Shown here piece after piece: positions 42,390 through 53,569 of a stretch of DNA of 64,000 nucleotides. A program made the position numbers and the translations under genes. Under the pieces are notes generated by a model. The model searched no databases, was not told where the DNA came from, and saw only the letters and a program-made list of their open reading frames with translations. How positions within the stretch are numbered: position 1 is the first letter of the stretch; each line of letters opens with the position of its first letter. This DNA comes from Martensiomyces pterosporus (lineage: Eukaryota; Kickxellomycota; Kickxellomycetes; Kickxellales; Kickxellaceae), in assembly GCA_025201845.1 (NCBI GenBank), contig MU603985.1, forward strand, positions 44,385 through 108,384, written 5' to 3'.

Positions 42390-42702
42390 AGCGGCTCTGG
42401 CTGATGCCCTGACTGTTTCTGCTGCTGGCCTGGTCGCCTGCGCCCCGGCCAGCAGGCTACTTTTCTGTTTATCATCTAGCTTCGCTGTTGTTTCTATTCT
42501 CTTTTCACCCCCACACTCCTTCCAAAACAAAACCGATATCTCTGGACAAAAGCGGCCTGCGGCCCACTGGAGCCCATTTACATGCAGCCGCTGTGTGTGG
42601 CGCACAGCAGGCAGTGTGCTTGTTTGCTAGCATGGTTGTATTGTAGACGAAACAGACCTGGAACAGACAGGCAGGAATGAAAGAAAAGAGCACACGCGGG
42701 GT
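42390..42702. other. Convergent SSB/COX4 3' region
   Basis: 313 bp between two stop codons facing each other; it must contain both 3' UTRs. I see no strong hairpin terminator or further gene. Confidence 0.6.
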
Positions 42703-43391
42703 TTAGTGGTGGGTGTGGTCGGCCTCGAAGCCCTGCTCGGAGAGCTTGAACACGTTGCCGCACTCGGGGCAGCGGTCAATGCCGTGCTCGCGCTCGATGA
42801 CGAGCCAGGTGAGCTCGTGGTCCTCGCCGGGGGCGCCGGTGCACCCGATGATGCGGGAGGCTGCGCCGGAGGGGACGACGGTGGGGTTCTGCTTGGTGCC
42901 CTTGGTGGCCAGAAGCAGAGGCCCCATGTCGAAGTAATCCTTGCCCTCCATGGCGGCAAGGTGCTCGGCGCGCTCGGCACCGGTGGCCTGATCAAAGTTG
43001 GTCGGGGTTCTGCCCTCGGGACCGCCGGGGCCCTGGATGATGGGAGCATCGTGGTGCTCGCCTACAGTGGAAGACGATACAAGCAAAGGGCGGGTGCAGA
43101 AATTAGTGCTGTGGCCATGTGCAGGTGGTCGTGGTCTGGGGCCATCGCCATCAGCCAGAACGGGTGCCCCTTGGGCTCAAAGCGAGCACGCGCTGCTCCG
43201 GCAGCTTCGCCTTCTGCGGCTGGGCTGCTGGCAGCCTCCCAGTCATACTGTCTAGCCCGCGTGGTATCATAGAAGCACTTACTGAAGCGGGCAGCGGCGG
43301 CGCTGAAGGCACGGGCGGGGCGAGCAAGGCTGGCGCGAGCAACAGGGGCAGCGGCCTTGGCGATAAGGTTGCGGCGAACGGCGTTGAACAT
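42703..43391 (-). CDS. COX4: Cytochrome c oxidase subunit 4 (Cox4, mammalian COX5B)
   Basis: Exons 43391-43283 and 43061-42703 (221-bp intron, GTAAGT...TGTAG, splitting a Ser codon) give 155 residues, the size of yeast Cox4. Exon 1 is a classic mitochondrial presequence (MFNAVRRNLIAKAAAPVARA) rich in Arg and Ala without acidic residues. Exon 2 has KQNPTVVPSGAASRIIGCTG and the zinc-site pair CPECGNVFKL. It is a nuclear-encoded, zinc-binding structural subunit of respiratory complex IV on the matrix side. The C-terminus FEADHTHH is unusually His-rich. The intron separates presequence from mature protein almost exactly. Confidence 0.92.
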
Positions 43392-43844
43392 GGCTATAGG
43401 GCTGTCTACAGGCGCAGGGAGCAGGACAAAAACAAGCGGTTGCAGAAAGCTTCCAGGAGCTGTAGATTAGTCGCTGAATCCATGCGTCTCCGAATCTCAG
43501 GAGAAAGCACCCTCGCTTTTTCCTCTCTCCACAGCACGGTGAATCTGCCGCTTCCTCCTCGCTGCACTCGAACGATTGGGAAGCGATTTGGGCTGTCGGC
43601 CGCCGTACCTTTCTATGTTTCTACAAATCGTGTGTGTAAAGCGAAATCCAAAGGAGAAAGAGCGTTCAATTGAAACAAAGGGAAAAAAGTCTGAGCTAGC
43701 AAGGCGCCCTTTGATTCGGGTGCATCATCTCCATGCTCTTTAGATACGGCTTGGTGAGATTGGGCTTCAGGCCTGGAGCCATAAAAACCAGCACTGGAAT
43801 GGCGTGACGATTAAGAGCGCATCAATGAATCAAGCGCTGGCGAT
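43392..43844. other. COX4 promoter and ATG2 3' region
   Basis: 453 bp between the COX4 start and the ATG2 stop. Only short frames are present and none looks coding. It should hold the COX4 promoter and, on the far side, the ATG2 3' UTR. Confidence 0.55.
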
Positions 43845-46800
43845 CTACAGCGGGTAGCTCTTTTTCGCTGCCAGCCCACGGCTCTTGTACTTGTCCTCCA
43901 GCTGGCCCCTGCGCGCTGGCTCCATCGTGTTGCGCAGCCCAAGGAGCGTCTTTGACACTGCCTCAGTGGCTCCAATCATCGGCTTGAGCACTGCAACCGG
44001 CACTGCGCGCACAACCGCCCTGACCGACCCGTGCACCGGCGATCTCCCCGGAGCACCAGCACCGCCGCCATCCCCGCCATCGCCTTCGTCGACGCCTTCC
44101 TGCACAACCACAGGGATGGCAAGGATCGTCTGCACGGCGTCTCCTACATTGCTGCGCAGGCTCGCATACGCCTGGCGCATGCCTTCGCTCAGGTTCTCTG
44201 GCTGCCTTGCGTACTTGCTTGCACTGAAGCTCCTGCGGCGCGTGCTGCCGCTTGCCTTATCGCGCCGGCCATCCCCGCCATACTCCGTGCCATCTGCCGA
44301 GGCAAAGTCTGGCCAGTCCGCCAAATCCACAGCAATGTGCTGCTGCTGCCCGTCTGCTGTGACTCCCAGCGGGTTGCCAGCGCCTTCTATTCCCCGAGGC
44401 GGCATCAGCGCGCCGGCGCTCTCCAACCGGCTATCGTGCGAGTGTGGCGCGCTACTCGACTCTCCGCCACTCGCCACATCGACATTGAGGATATCGCCAG
44501 CCTGCTCCAGCAACGTCTGCGCATTGACTGCCACCTTGGCACCCAGCTGGATTGCCTCAAGCGCCGTGGTCCGTGCAAACGACTGTGCACCGCGCTTGAT
44601 GCCCTGAACAAGACGCCCGTCCTTGCGGTACTGCTCCAGCGGCAGAATGATCAAATCGGCAACACCCGATCCGATGTTAACCAGAGACCTTATAGGCGTC
44701 ATCCCAGAGACAACGCCAGGGATCTGCGTCTGTGTGAGGTGGGGCAGCCAGGCGCCTCCAAGCTCTCGAACCAGCTTAGAGACCCCCGCAACGCCCCTGA
44801 CCTTGACCGTGCTGAGCGTCATCTCAGCATCCTCAAGCGGGAAGAAATTGAGCAGCTCGATGGGCTTTCTACTAGATCCCGCTGGCGCACCAGAAGTACC
44901 ACCTGGCGAGGCTGATTTGGGGGACGAGGACCCTGCCTGCGGCTGGTTTCCAGCACCGGGCCTGGAGCCACCGCTGGCTGCGCTGCCCGTAGAGCTCACA
45001 CGCATCCGCCTCGGCTTGTAGTCGAAAATGACATTAAGAGGCGCGATTCGAACGATCTGGAAGTACGGCTGATCCACAGCGCCGGATGCTCGCTTTGCAT
45101 GCCTTCGAGGGCCCACTGCCCTGCCGCCTTTCCCGGCCTCGCTGTTCTGCTGCTGCCCGCTAACCTTGAGTGTATCCGCATGCCTTTCTGCAGACTCAAA
45201 GAACCCGATCAAGAAATCAAGCGCGTCCTGGTGGATATAGCACCTTAAGGGGCTGATCTCCACATCTACACGCAGCTCCTCCGTAGCCAGGGCCGCATAT
45301 GGCCGCACTGATTCAACCTGGATGCATACCATCGGCTCAGCGTTGCTGCTTGGCCACTTGCCCGACCCCTGGCTCCGCATCCTGTTGCTCGTCACTCGAT
45401 CCGAGTCTGCAGTGCCCGATACCAGCAGCTGCCGGTTGCGCGCATTCGCCAGAGAATGCAGGGTCGCTGGCAGCCCTGTCTTGGGGTCGCGGCGCCGAGT
45501 GAGGAACTTTGACCACTCCGACGACTCCAGCTCGTCCACGATCTCGAGCATACCTATGCTCAGCCCCAAGTCGTAAGCCGTCGACGACGCCTCCGAAAAC
45601 TGCTTGTACTCCGCGTGCACGTGCACTGCACGAAGCTCGATCTTAGGCTTGGCAGACCGCCTTGCTGGGCGTGAGAGGCACCTGTGAAATCTCCGCGGCG
45701 ACTGAGGAGATCCATGCGGGCTCATACGGTGGCCGATAGGGCTGCGCGATTCCGGCATGCTGACAGACCCTCTACCATACACTGAGCCCCCCATTGGGCC
45801 AGGGGCCTCGTTGAGGTCATCCAAATAAGAGGGCAGAAACGAGGCATCAGCTGGCACATGTCTTGCCTGCGCCTCTGGCGAAACGTACCAGTCCTGCCCA
45901 GCATGCAGATTGACCTCGACTCTGGCAACATCGACTGTGAAGCACAGAATGTGGTCATTGTCCTCTGCAGAAGATCGGTATCCTTGAGACATCTCGCCAG
46001 GCGATGGAGCGGCAAAGTAGTCGTCAATGATTCCGAAATCACCCTCAGCAGACTCCCTGGCACCTGCTTTGCGCTGCTTGTTTCTGTTTGGAGGGCTATT
46101 AGCCTTGCCGCTGGCTTTGGGAATTGACACCTTGACAGGGCCGTCATCGCCATCAGACGCCACGTCTATAAGCTCTGTTCTCGGCTCCAAATCAACAGGC
46201 GTATGCTGCGTGAAGTGGGACGTGTGGCTCTGTGGCTCCAATACAACAGAGTCGCCTGTAGCAAATTCGTGGCCAGAGTAGCGATGCGCAGAATACTGGC
46301 GGTGGTAACCTGTATGCCGCGAGTATCCAGCGAGGCTGTTGTCCGCGCTGTACCCCGCCTCGTCCTCAGAGGACAGGTCACTGGTGCTGTCCATGTTGAC
46401 GTAGTCGTTAAACTCGAGATCGTCATCCAGCTGCCTGTCCCTGCCCCTGTCCACAGCCTTTCCCTTGCTCGCCTTGATATCCAGCGGCTTTCCCGCCAAC
46501 CCTTTGCTAAATGCCTTGCCCCGTGACGGTTGCTCTCTATGGCGCGTCTGTTGTCCCGATCCACCGGCATGCGACCCGGAGCCAGAGAACTGCGATCGTC
46601 TAGAATACGACGGGTGCATAGTAGCTGTTGGTGACAGACTCTTTCCGCCAACAACCTCATACTCCTCAGCCACATCCGGCTGGGCATGCGGCGCGAAATA
46701 CCCATCCATGACAAGCGCGCTGATATCGTCTCGTCCATGCTCAAAGTCATACGTGAAGCTGTAGTCCTCTGTGCTCAGCGGCGATATTGCATGCGAATAG

Positions 46801-49800
46801 CTCGAGCGCTGCGATGGAGATGCTGGGAGATTGCGGGTTCTCTCGTAGGGCTCAGGCGCAAGCGCAAATGTGTCCTCTTCGATATCGCCAAAGATGTCGT
46901 CAGTGACCTGGCCCAGGACATGCGGATTGCCGGTACTCTTGTCAGCACCAGATCCTGCGCCACTCCAACCTCTATGTTCAGCCACGGCTGCCTTGCTGCT
47001 GTTCGCTTCACCCTGAATGTCCCTTGCCAGCCCTCGCAAAAGCTGCGGAAGCGTGCCAATTGAATCCGCACACGCATCAAGGATCAGCGCCTCGCCGTAG
47101 AGCCTGAGGTCCAGCAGCGGCCCTTCCTCGCCTTCCTTCGACTTTGACGCCAGGTCAACCATGTCCGTGTGCAGCAGCATTGTGTATCCGTGGTCCTTCC
47201 AGAACCTGCCAGTGGACACCCATGCGTCGCTCGAAACATGGACCGGCGTCGAAATCAGAGAATCAGTCGATTTACCGTACACTGAAAGACCCTCGACATA
47301 GTAGTGAAGCTCCTCGCGGTCGCGGTCGGGCGCTGGTGAATTAAGCCCAACGATCACTGCAAGGCTATCCAGCGATATTGCTGCGCTACGCAGACCAGGG
47401 TCATCTGCGGGGCTCCATCTGAACGACGAGTTCAGCACATTCAACGACAGATGCATGGGTTTCGGCGGTGGCTGTACCAGCCCTGACGTACCAGAGGAGC
47501 TGAAGAACGCCTCCAAGTCTCGAAGGCAAGACGAGTCACGCGAAAAATCAAATGTAGTCCATGTCGTCTTCACAACCACCTCCGACTCCTCAGACATCGA
47601 CGGCGACGTCAGCATGTACAGCGAGAGCTGCGGGGTGATGATTGGCGCGTCGAGCGTTGCAAAAGAGTGGCTCAGCGTGACTTCCGCTTCGGTTTCACCC
47701 TCAAACGACGATAGACGCACCTGGTTGGATTCTACACTGACGTACATCCGCCCTTTCTCGATTGCAGCATTCGAAAGGAAGAGCCGGGTATTGGCCAACC
47801 TTATCCTCTGCGATATGGCATGCTGCTGCTGCTCGTATTGTTTGTGGTGATGGCGGTGATGGCCCTGTGTAGTGTTTGAGTACGACTCTGCGTCCATCGA
47901 TGGGATTTCGACGCCAATTGCATCGTCGCCAATCTGAGTGTCGCTCGTGCTGATTGTGGCTAGCATCAATGGCACATCAACAATCACGGATACACAAAGC
48001 TCTTCGCTATCTCCCCTATCTGCTGCAGCGTCATTGGCGTCATGCATGCTGGCCTCTCTAAGTTCTTCCTGCACTGACTGCCACAGGAGAAACTCGTTGA
48101 TCACCGCATGCAGCCGCTGGTAAGCTGGCTTGCTCAGAATTATCTCCGCCTCGGGCAAATGACACGAGATGACCAGCCGCGAAAGGGCCACAGCCTGCCT
48201 CTCAAATTCGATCGATGTCGTCAGCTCGGACTCTGGCGCCATCCTCACTCTGATATCGTCGTCCACAGCCGAGAACGCATCGAACGCAGGTGGCCTGTGT
48301 TTTCTGTGGGCTGCAGCGCCGTCAGAGAACCCAGACAGCTGCTTTAGAGCCTTGGCTACAGTGGTGATCTCAATGTGGGGTCTGGGAATCGAAACCGCCT
48401 CATGGAAGGAGCTTTGGATGCTTGACGGCCCATGCACCGAAGAGATATGGCTTACAGCGCTGCTGCCTTCCATTGACTGGATGTAGATCTGGAGCGCTTC
48501 ACACTCGAGACGCACGCCAGATCCCGCGACGCTCTTTCTTGACTCGAGCAGCTCTTGGATATGCGGATGCCGCATATGTCCATCAGGCATGCCGTCTTGC
48601 ACTTGGCTGCTAGTGGCTGTGCCATTGACGACATTGGTGATCACGGCGTCAACCGCATCGACACAGAAATGGCCAGGTGCTGCACCTTCGCTGTGGCTGT
48701 GGCGGTGTCTTTGCTGCGCTTGCGTGCCAACGGTAGCTGTGCTGGGGAGCAGAACCCATGCACGAATAAGCGGGCTGCACAAGGCGACGTTTGAAGGCAT
48801 TCTTTGCTCTGCCTGAAGCTTGAGGCTGCCCATCAAGTCATCAATTGACGCTGTGACATTTGCATATCTGGAGTCAGAGCTGCCAGCAGTCCCTGCAGCT
48901 GCCGGTTCTAGCGACGAGGCTGGTGCTTGCTGTGGGGGCGATGACGGCACGATACTGCTGATTATATCCAGGTAAACTGTCAGACGATCAGCAAGCTCCT
49001 TGTTGAGCGTAATTATGATCGGGCCAACATTGACAGCCAGCACCAAATCAGTCTCCGAGGCACACATCCAGATATCATACTTGTCTGAGTTGCGCTCAGA
49101 TGGCTTGGGAACACGCTGACCAGTCGACCTACTTGGTTCTGTCAGCGACCTATCTATAGTCACCAGCGGCAGGACCACTGGGCGGGCCTGTGGGTCGTTA
49201 TCGTACACGCTAATGTTTTGCACAAACGCACTGACAGTAGCCAAACACCCGCCGCGTGGCACCGGGCCGCTGCTGCTCTGCTGCTTGCCGCCCATCTGTG
49301 CAGCAGACTCGCGCGTCATTGCTGCCCAGAACTCTGTATCCATATAGGTAGGCGAGCCGCTCGGCGTACTGCCAACACCAGACACAGGAGCGCTTTCCCA
49401 GCGGACGCCAATTCGTTTCAAGTACAATGCCAGGTGCTTCTCGGTCTCCAGCTTTAGCCTGATCACAGCCAAGCTGCCATCCTGCCACCCCTGATACAGC
49501 CCTGTGGAGTTAGCAAGCACTGCGACGTATAGGTGGCGACACTTCACGCTCACCCACTGCGCCAGCTGCGGCAAAGGGTCGCCTGCATCAGTCAGCGGTA
49601 TGTCGCCATACTTCTCCTGGTAGCGATCGCGCATTGCTCGGCGCTCTGTCTTCTGCTTGACCAGAGAAGCAACAGCGTTAGCAATAGCAAGGATGCCGCC
49701 CAGCTGCTCTGTGGTCAAGATGCATGCAATGTCGCCAAGCTCGACTGATACGTCCCAGCCGCTAGCGGTCGGCTCCTCGCCTGCCCTGTTCCGAGACCGA

Positions 49801-51537
49801 ATCCCAGCACGAGACGAGTCGGCGGTTGCTGCTGCTGCTGCTGTGGATGACGCTTGCTCGGGCTTCATCTCGCGGAACTCGCCGGGCATTGGACCCATGT
49901 ATACCGACTCTGAGTTGCTTGAGCGCCTGCGGCTGCTGCCTGAGCCGGCAGGTTGGACTGGCGCCAGCTCGGAGAAGGGAAGTCGGCGATGCAGCCGTAG
50001 ATGCGCCAAAATTGGAGCGCTGAACGACGAAAGCACAGTGTCGGGGCTCGGCTCGACACCTTCGCTTTGCGTCAGCATAGATAGACGCAGGCCCTTCAGC
50101 TCAACAAGCTTTGACAAAGTGTGGAACTCGACTACCTTGTACTCAATTCCGGCTGGATGGTCGCTGCCGTTTCCAGAGCCATCGCCACTGAGATGGCTGC
50201 TGCTCGAGTCCCCGCTGCTTTTGCCGCGCAAGCTCGTCGTTGCAGACTTTGCAGTATCTCCGTGAGCCGCTTCGTCTCTGAACTCGGCGCTGTCCAATGT
50301 CAGCTGGAGTGTAGTTGTTCCTGCTGCTGCCCCTGCTGCCTTGCCGTCTTCATGAGCCGGTACAGCACACTCAACCCGCACATGCCTTACACGGATATTG
50401 ACAGCCGATATGATGCGGTCGACCATCTCGCTGACTACTTGCAATCCGCGGACAGACCCACCAGGGGACGAAGGAGCAGGCGGGAGGTCACGACCACTCT
50501 CATACTCGTCGCCACCCACCTCGCCAGTGTCAGCGCCAGCGCCCTTGCCCTTGCCTTTGCCCACACCAGGCGAAAAACTATCCTTTTGCCCAGCATCACT
50601 CGCCCACGGGAAGCGCCCGGCCGCATGCCCGCCTGATGACCGGCTGCGTGAACGATAATACTGCGCCCGCTCTTCGTGGGCATTAGCAACCATGCGTTCG
50701 ACATCCTTATTAATGAATATCTCATCCTTCTCGCCGTATCCCAGAGCCTCGCCGCGCAAAAAGTCGTCTGCGATAAAGACTGACGATGTGAGAATTGACG
50801 CCCCGCCTTCAGTCATTACAACCGACTCTGCAATGTTTGCCCTTCCCGACCGCAGCCTATTATCCTGGCCCATCTCTTCGGCGGTAGATTCGCCCTCGGT
50901 TCCCTCGCTTACAAGCTCTGTCTGTATCACCAGCTCCTCAATCTGAAGCTCGCAATGCCCAGTCCATAGCTGCGTCCAGGGAACCGATACCGATATCTTG
51001 CCAATAGCTCCGCTGCGGACTACAAGCGGCAGGCCAGAGATGGCGTCATTGAGTGCCTAATACACAGACGCCATTCATCTCCACTTGTCTGAGTGTGTAT
51101 TTAGTACATCTGTATATGCACCAAGCCCTCAACCACGCGTTCTGCTTCCATTCTCCAAATGGGCTCTGCATACACTAGCATGGATATTTGGGGGGTGTGG
51201 AAGCACAAAACAGCACGTATGCGTGTGGAGTTGCAGATGCGCAAGCGGATGGCAGCACAAACAACAAGCACGCAACGATGCTACTGCCGCTGCTTGGAAC
51301 AAACACGTCCTGCTCGACTGATTACTAGCAGCCATTTTTGCTTACCTCCTCTGAGAGCTCTACGTTCTTCAGCTGCACTTGGCCGCTGCTCAGCTGCACG
51401 TCGAGGTTAGCGTCATCTAGCTCGGTTTTGAGGAACTGCCCCACTGTTCGGCGCAGTAGGAATTTGACCAGGCGCTTCTGCAGCGAGTTTGACACTGCCC
51501 AAGAGGGCAGGGGGACCGACCAATTCGTAGGCCACAT
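43845..51537 (-). CDS. ATG2: Autophagy-related lipid-transfer protein Atg2
   Basis: Exons 51537-51346 and 51056-43845 (289-bp intron, GTAAGC...ATTAG, phase 0) encode 2,467 residues. Exon 1 is the chorein-type N-terminus (LQKRLVKFLLRRTVGQFL, LDVQLSSGQVQLKNVELSEE). Exon 2 continues LNDAISGLPLVVRSGAIGKI and VPWTQLWTGHCELQIEEL, the start of the lipid groove. The Atg2 C-terminal region is clear: PLRCYIHQDALDFLIGFFES, IVRIAPLNVIFDYKPRRM, ELLNFFPLEDAEMTL, PIRSLVNIGSGVADLIILP, KRGAQSFARTTALEAIQLG. Long Ser/Gly/Ala-rich insertions (about residues 130-200, 1450-1620 and the last 250) make it longer than yeast Atg2 (1,592). Atg2 bridges the ER and phagophore and transfers lipid with Atg9 and Atg18. The start is the ATG of MWPTNW. 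Confidence 0.93.
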
Positions 51538-52337
51538 TTGCTCAACCAAACAACGAATATTGTGTGCGGAAAGAGTGTCAAGCTAGTGCGCAAGAAAACA
51601 GTATGTATGTGCGCCAAAAGAGGCCAAGCTAAAGCAGTGCACAGGAAGGCGTACAAACGGCAACAGTATTGGCGTTGTGCTAGTAGTGTGTATCAATAGT
51701 GTGGTATGTGTGAGTAGTGCGTCTATAAATACTGTGAGAAGAAGGCGTGAAATTGAGCAAGGACACAAGAGGTGTGGTGGAAGCAGTATAATGGATGCTG
51801 CGTTATAGCGCAAAGGCAAGCATGCCCCTTCACTCGCCTCGCCGCCTCCTACGCCGAGTGAGCGGAGGACCACGGGACGCTGTGGTGATGTGACGTGTGT
51901 CTGCTGCCATCGCCTGCGCCCTGACGACTCGACTCGCATGTTGCGGGCCATGGCAGCCGAGCTGCTGGCCAGAAACGGTTTCCGCCCGCCTGGGACATGC
52001 AAGGCATTGTTTTTGTTTAGTGGAAAGGCCAGAGAGAACAGCCCGTGCCAATTGGGCAGCTCGCTCCCATCCACTCCACCCATCTGCCCGCCCTTTGGGG
52101 TGGTGCAAGGAGAAAGCCTTCTGTGCACACTGTTCTCTTTAGCCCTGCTGTGCTCTGCCAGCCTTGGATGCGAAAAGGCTTTTTTCTCTGTACAGTAGCT
52201 CTCCTTTGCTTCTTCATCGCTATCCCCCCTCTCCTTCTCTCCGCCCTCACATATTTGCCCCCATACCCGTATTCATTGATACTGCCAGCGCTAACGAGAT
52301 ATAGAGGGCCGCACAAGGGCTGCAATAGAAAGCAAAC
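51538..52337. promoter_or_regulatory. Divergent ATG2 / GPI-protein upstream region
   Basis: 800 bp between divergent start codons. It contains a T/C-rich leader (about 52190-52260) before the GPI-protein gene. No reading frame is convincing and no repeat was seen. Confidence 0.5.
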
Positions 52338-53180
52338 ATGGTCTGTACAAAACTGTCAGCACTAGCGCTGGCCATCGCGGCTGGCACCTCCACTGTGTGC
52401 AGCGGATTCGACATTCCCCAGCACGACTACCAGCAGCATCAGCTACTGAAGCTCCGCCAGGCTGTGGCCCCTGTTGCACCGACAACCACGACTCCGCCTG
52501 TTGTCCCTGTGGCACCAGCTCCCGCCGCACTACCCACGACTTCTACCACGCCAGTACTTGCAGTAGGCGGTCCAGCTGCGGCGAGCACGACACCAACTGT
52601 TCCTGCACTAGCTGCAAGTTCAACCCCAGCTGTAGGTGCTCCAGCGGCAGTGCCACCAGTTGGCATTCCAACGACGACAGCAAAGACGACAGCCAAATCC
52701 ACCAACCCTGCAGCCAACCCCGCCGTTACACCGACATCCTCCATAGCTGCGGGTGTGCCTCCTCCAGCTCCAACAACCACATCGACCTCGCCCACTACCA
52801 CCGGAGGCGCTGGCGGTGGAGCTGCTGGAGGAGGCGGTGGAGGGCCGCCGGCAACCACCACTGCGGCTCCGGCTAACGTAATCACCGCTGCGAAGGGCAG
52901 CGGCGGTATCCTCGACTACCAGTCGTGCTTGGAGTTCGAGAGCAAGTGCATCGGGCTGTGCACCTTTGGGCTGTACCAGATGAACTGCCAAAATGGCGGG
53001 CTCTGCTTGTGCTATGAAACCGACCCCGATGTCACCCCTACCCCCACAAGCAGCACCATGACTGATGCTGCTGCTGCTGCGAACAACGTAAATGCCGCCT
53101 CAGCACTGTCTATCTGGAAGGCATCGGCTATCGGCCTGCAAGCACTGGCCGTACTTGCTGCCTCAGCGGCGTTCTTCTAA
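52338..53180 (+). CDS. Secreted GPI-type wall protein with six-cysteine module
   Basis: A 280-residue single-exon protein. It has a signal peptide (MVCTKLSALALAIAAGTST), a long Thr/Pro/Ala-rich stalk (about 45-165) and a poly-Gly stretch. A compact cysteine module at 197-225 has spacing C-x6-C-x3-C-x8-C-x5-C-x-C (CIGLCTFGLYQMNC, GGLCLCYE). A second Thr/Ala stretch and a hydrophobic C-terminus (SAIGLQALAVLAASAAFF) end the protein. The hydrophobic end after small residues is the pattern of GPI attachment. It should sit at the plasma membrane or wall. The module is not CFEM (which has eight cysteines), and I do not recognise its family. Confidence 0.8.
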   Translation: MVCTKLSALALAIAAGTSTVCSGFDIPQHDYQQHQLLKLRQAVAPVAPTTTTPPVVPVAPAPAALPTTSTTPVLAVGGPAAASTTPTVPALAASSTPAVGAPAAVPPVGIPTTTAKTTAKSTNPAANPAVTPTSSIAAGVPPPAPTTTSTSPTTTGGAGGGAAGGGGGGPPATTTAAPANVITAAKGSGGILDYQSCLEFESKCIGLCTFGLYQMNCQNGGLCLCYETDPDVTPTPTSSTMTDAAAAANNVNAASALSIWKASAIGLQALAVLAASAAFF

Positions 53181-53569
53181 GTGTGTTTCTCCCCACATTC
53201 TTTTTACACTGCACAATTCTTGCTTTCCCTCTCTTCATTCTCTCGCTCTTTCTCCTGCCGGATTTACTCGTATTTGTTGCTTTCTCGCTTTGTTCAATAC
53301 ACCCAAGACCTCTCTGTTGTGTGCGCTGCCAGCGATGTAATTCCTTTCAACCCCAGCTCCAGCACCGAGTAACCAGGGCAAAGAAACCCAGGTCTATTTT
53401 TAAGTACCATAGCTGTCCAAGCAGCGCAGAGAAGATGACGATCGCCACACCCTCTCTTCTCCAGCTCCCCCAAACCTCATACACCATGCCCCACCTCCCT
53501 CCCTTCCACTGCCCTGACTGTTTCGCCGCTGCCACCACAAACTAGCCAAAGATTCGCTCTATTCGAACA
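53181..53569. other. Intergenic, pyrimidine-rich
   Basis: 389 bp, C/T-rich, with the 3' UTR of the wall-protein gene and the promoter of the ELM1-family gene. No other feature is supported. Confidence 0.55.

Noticed and set aside
40530..42605. 691-codon open frame on the strand opposite the SSB Hsp70 gene
   Set aside because: Antisense frames to Hsp70 genes are a known artefact of strong codon bias and have been misannotated before. The peptide is a Leu/Val/Gly/Asp-rich mirror of Hsp70 with no family features.
45001..45060. TTCGAATC-like sequence resembling a tRNA T-loop
   Set aside because: It lies inside the ATG2 coding sequence and no cloverleaf surrounds it.
18605..51537. URB1 and ATG2 both come out at 2,467 residues, suggesting duplication
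   Set aside because: The proteins are unrelated in sequence and domain; equal length is coincidence.
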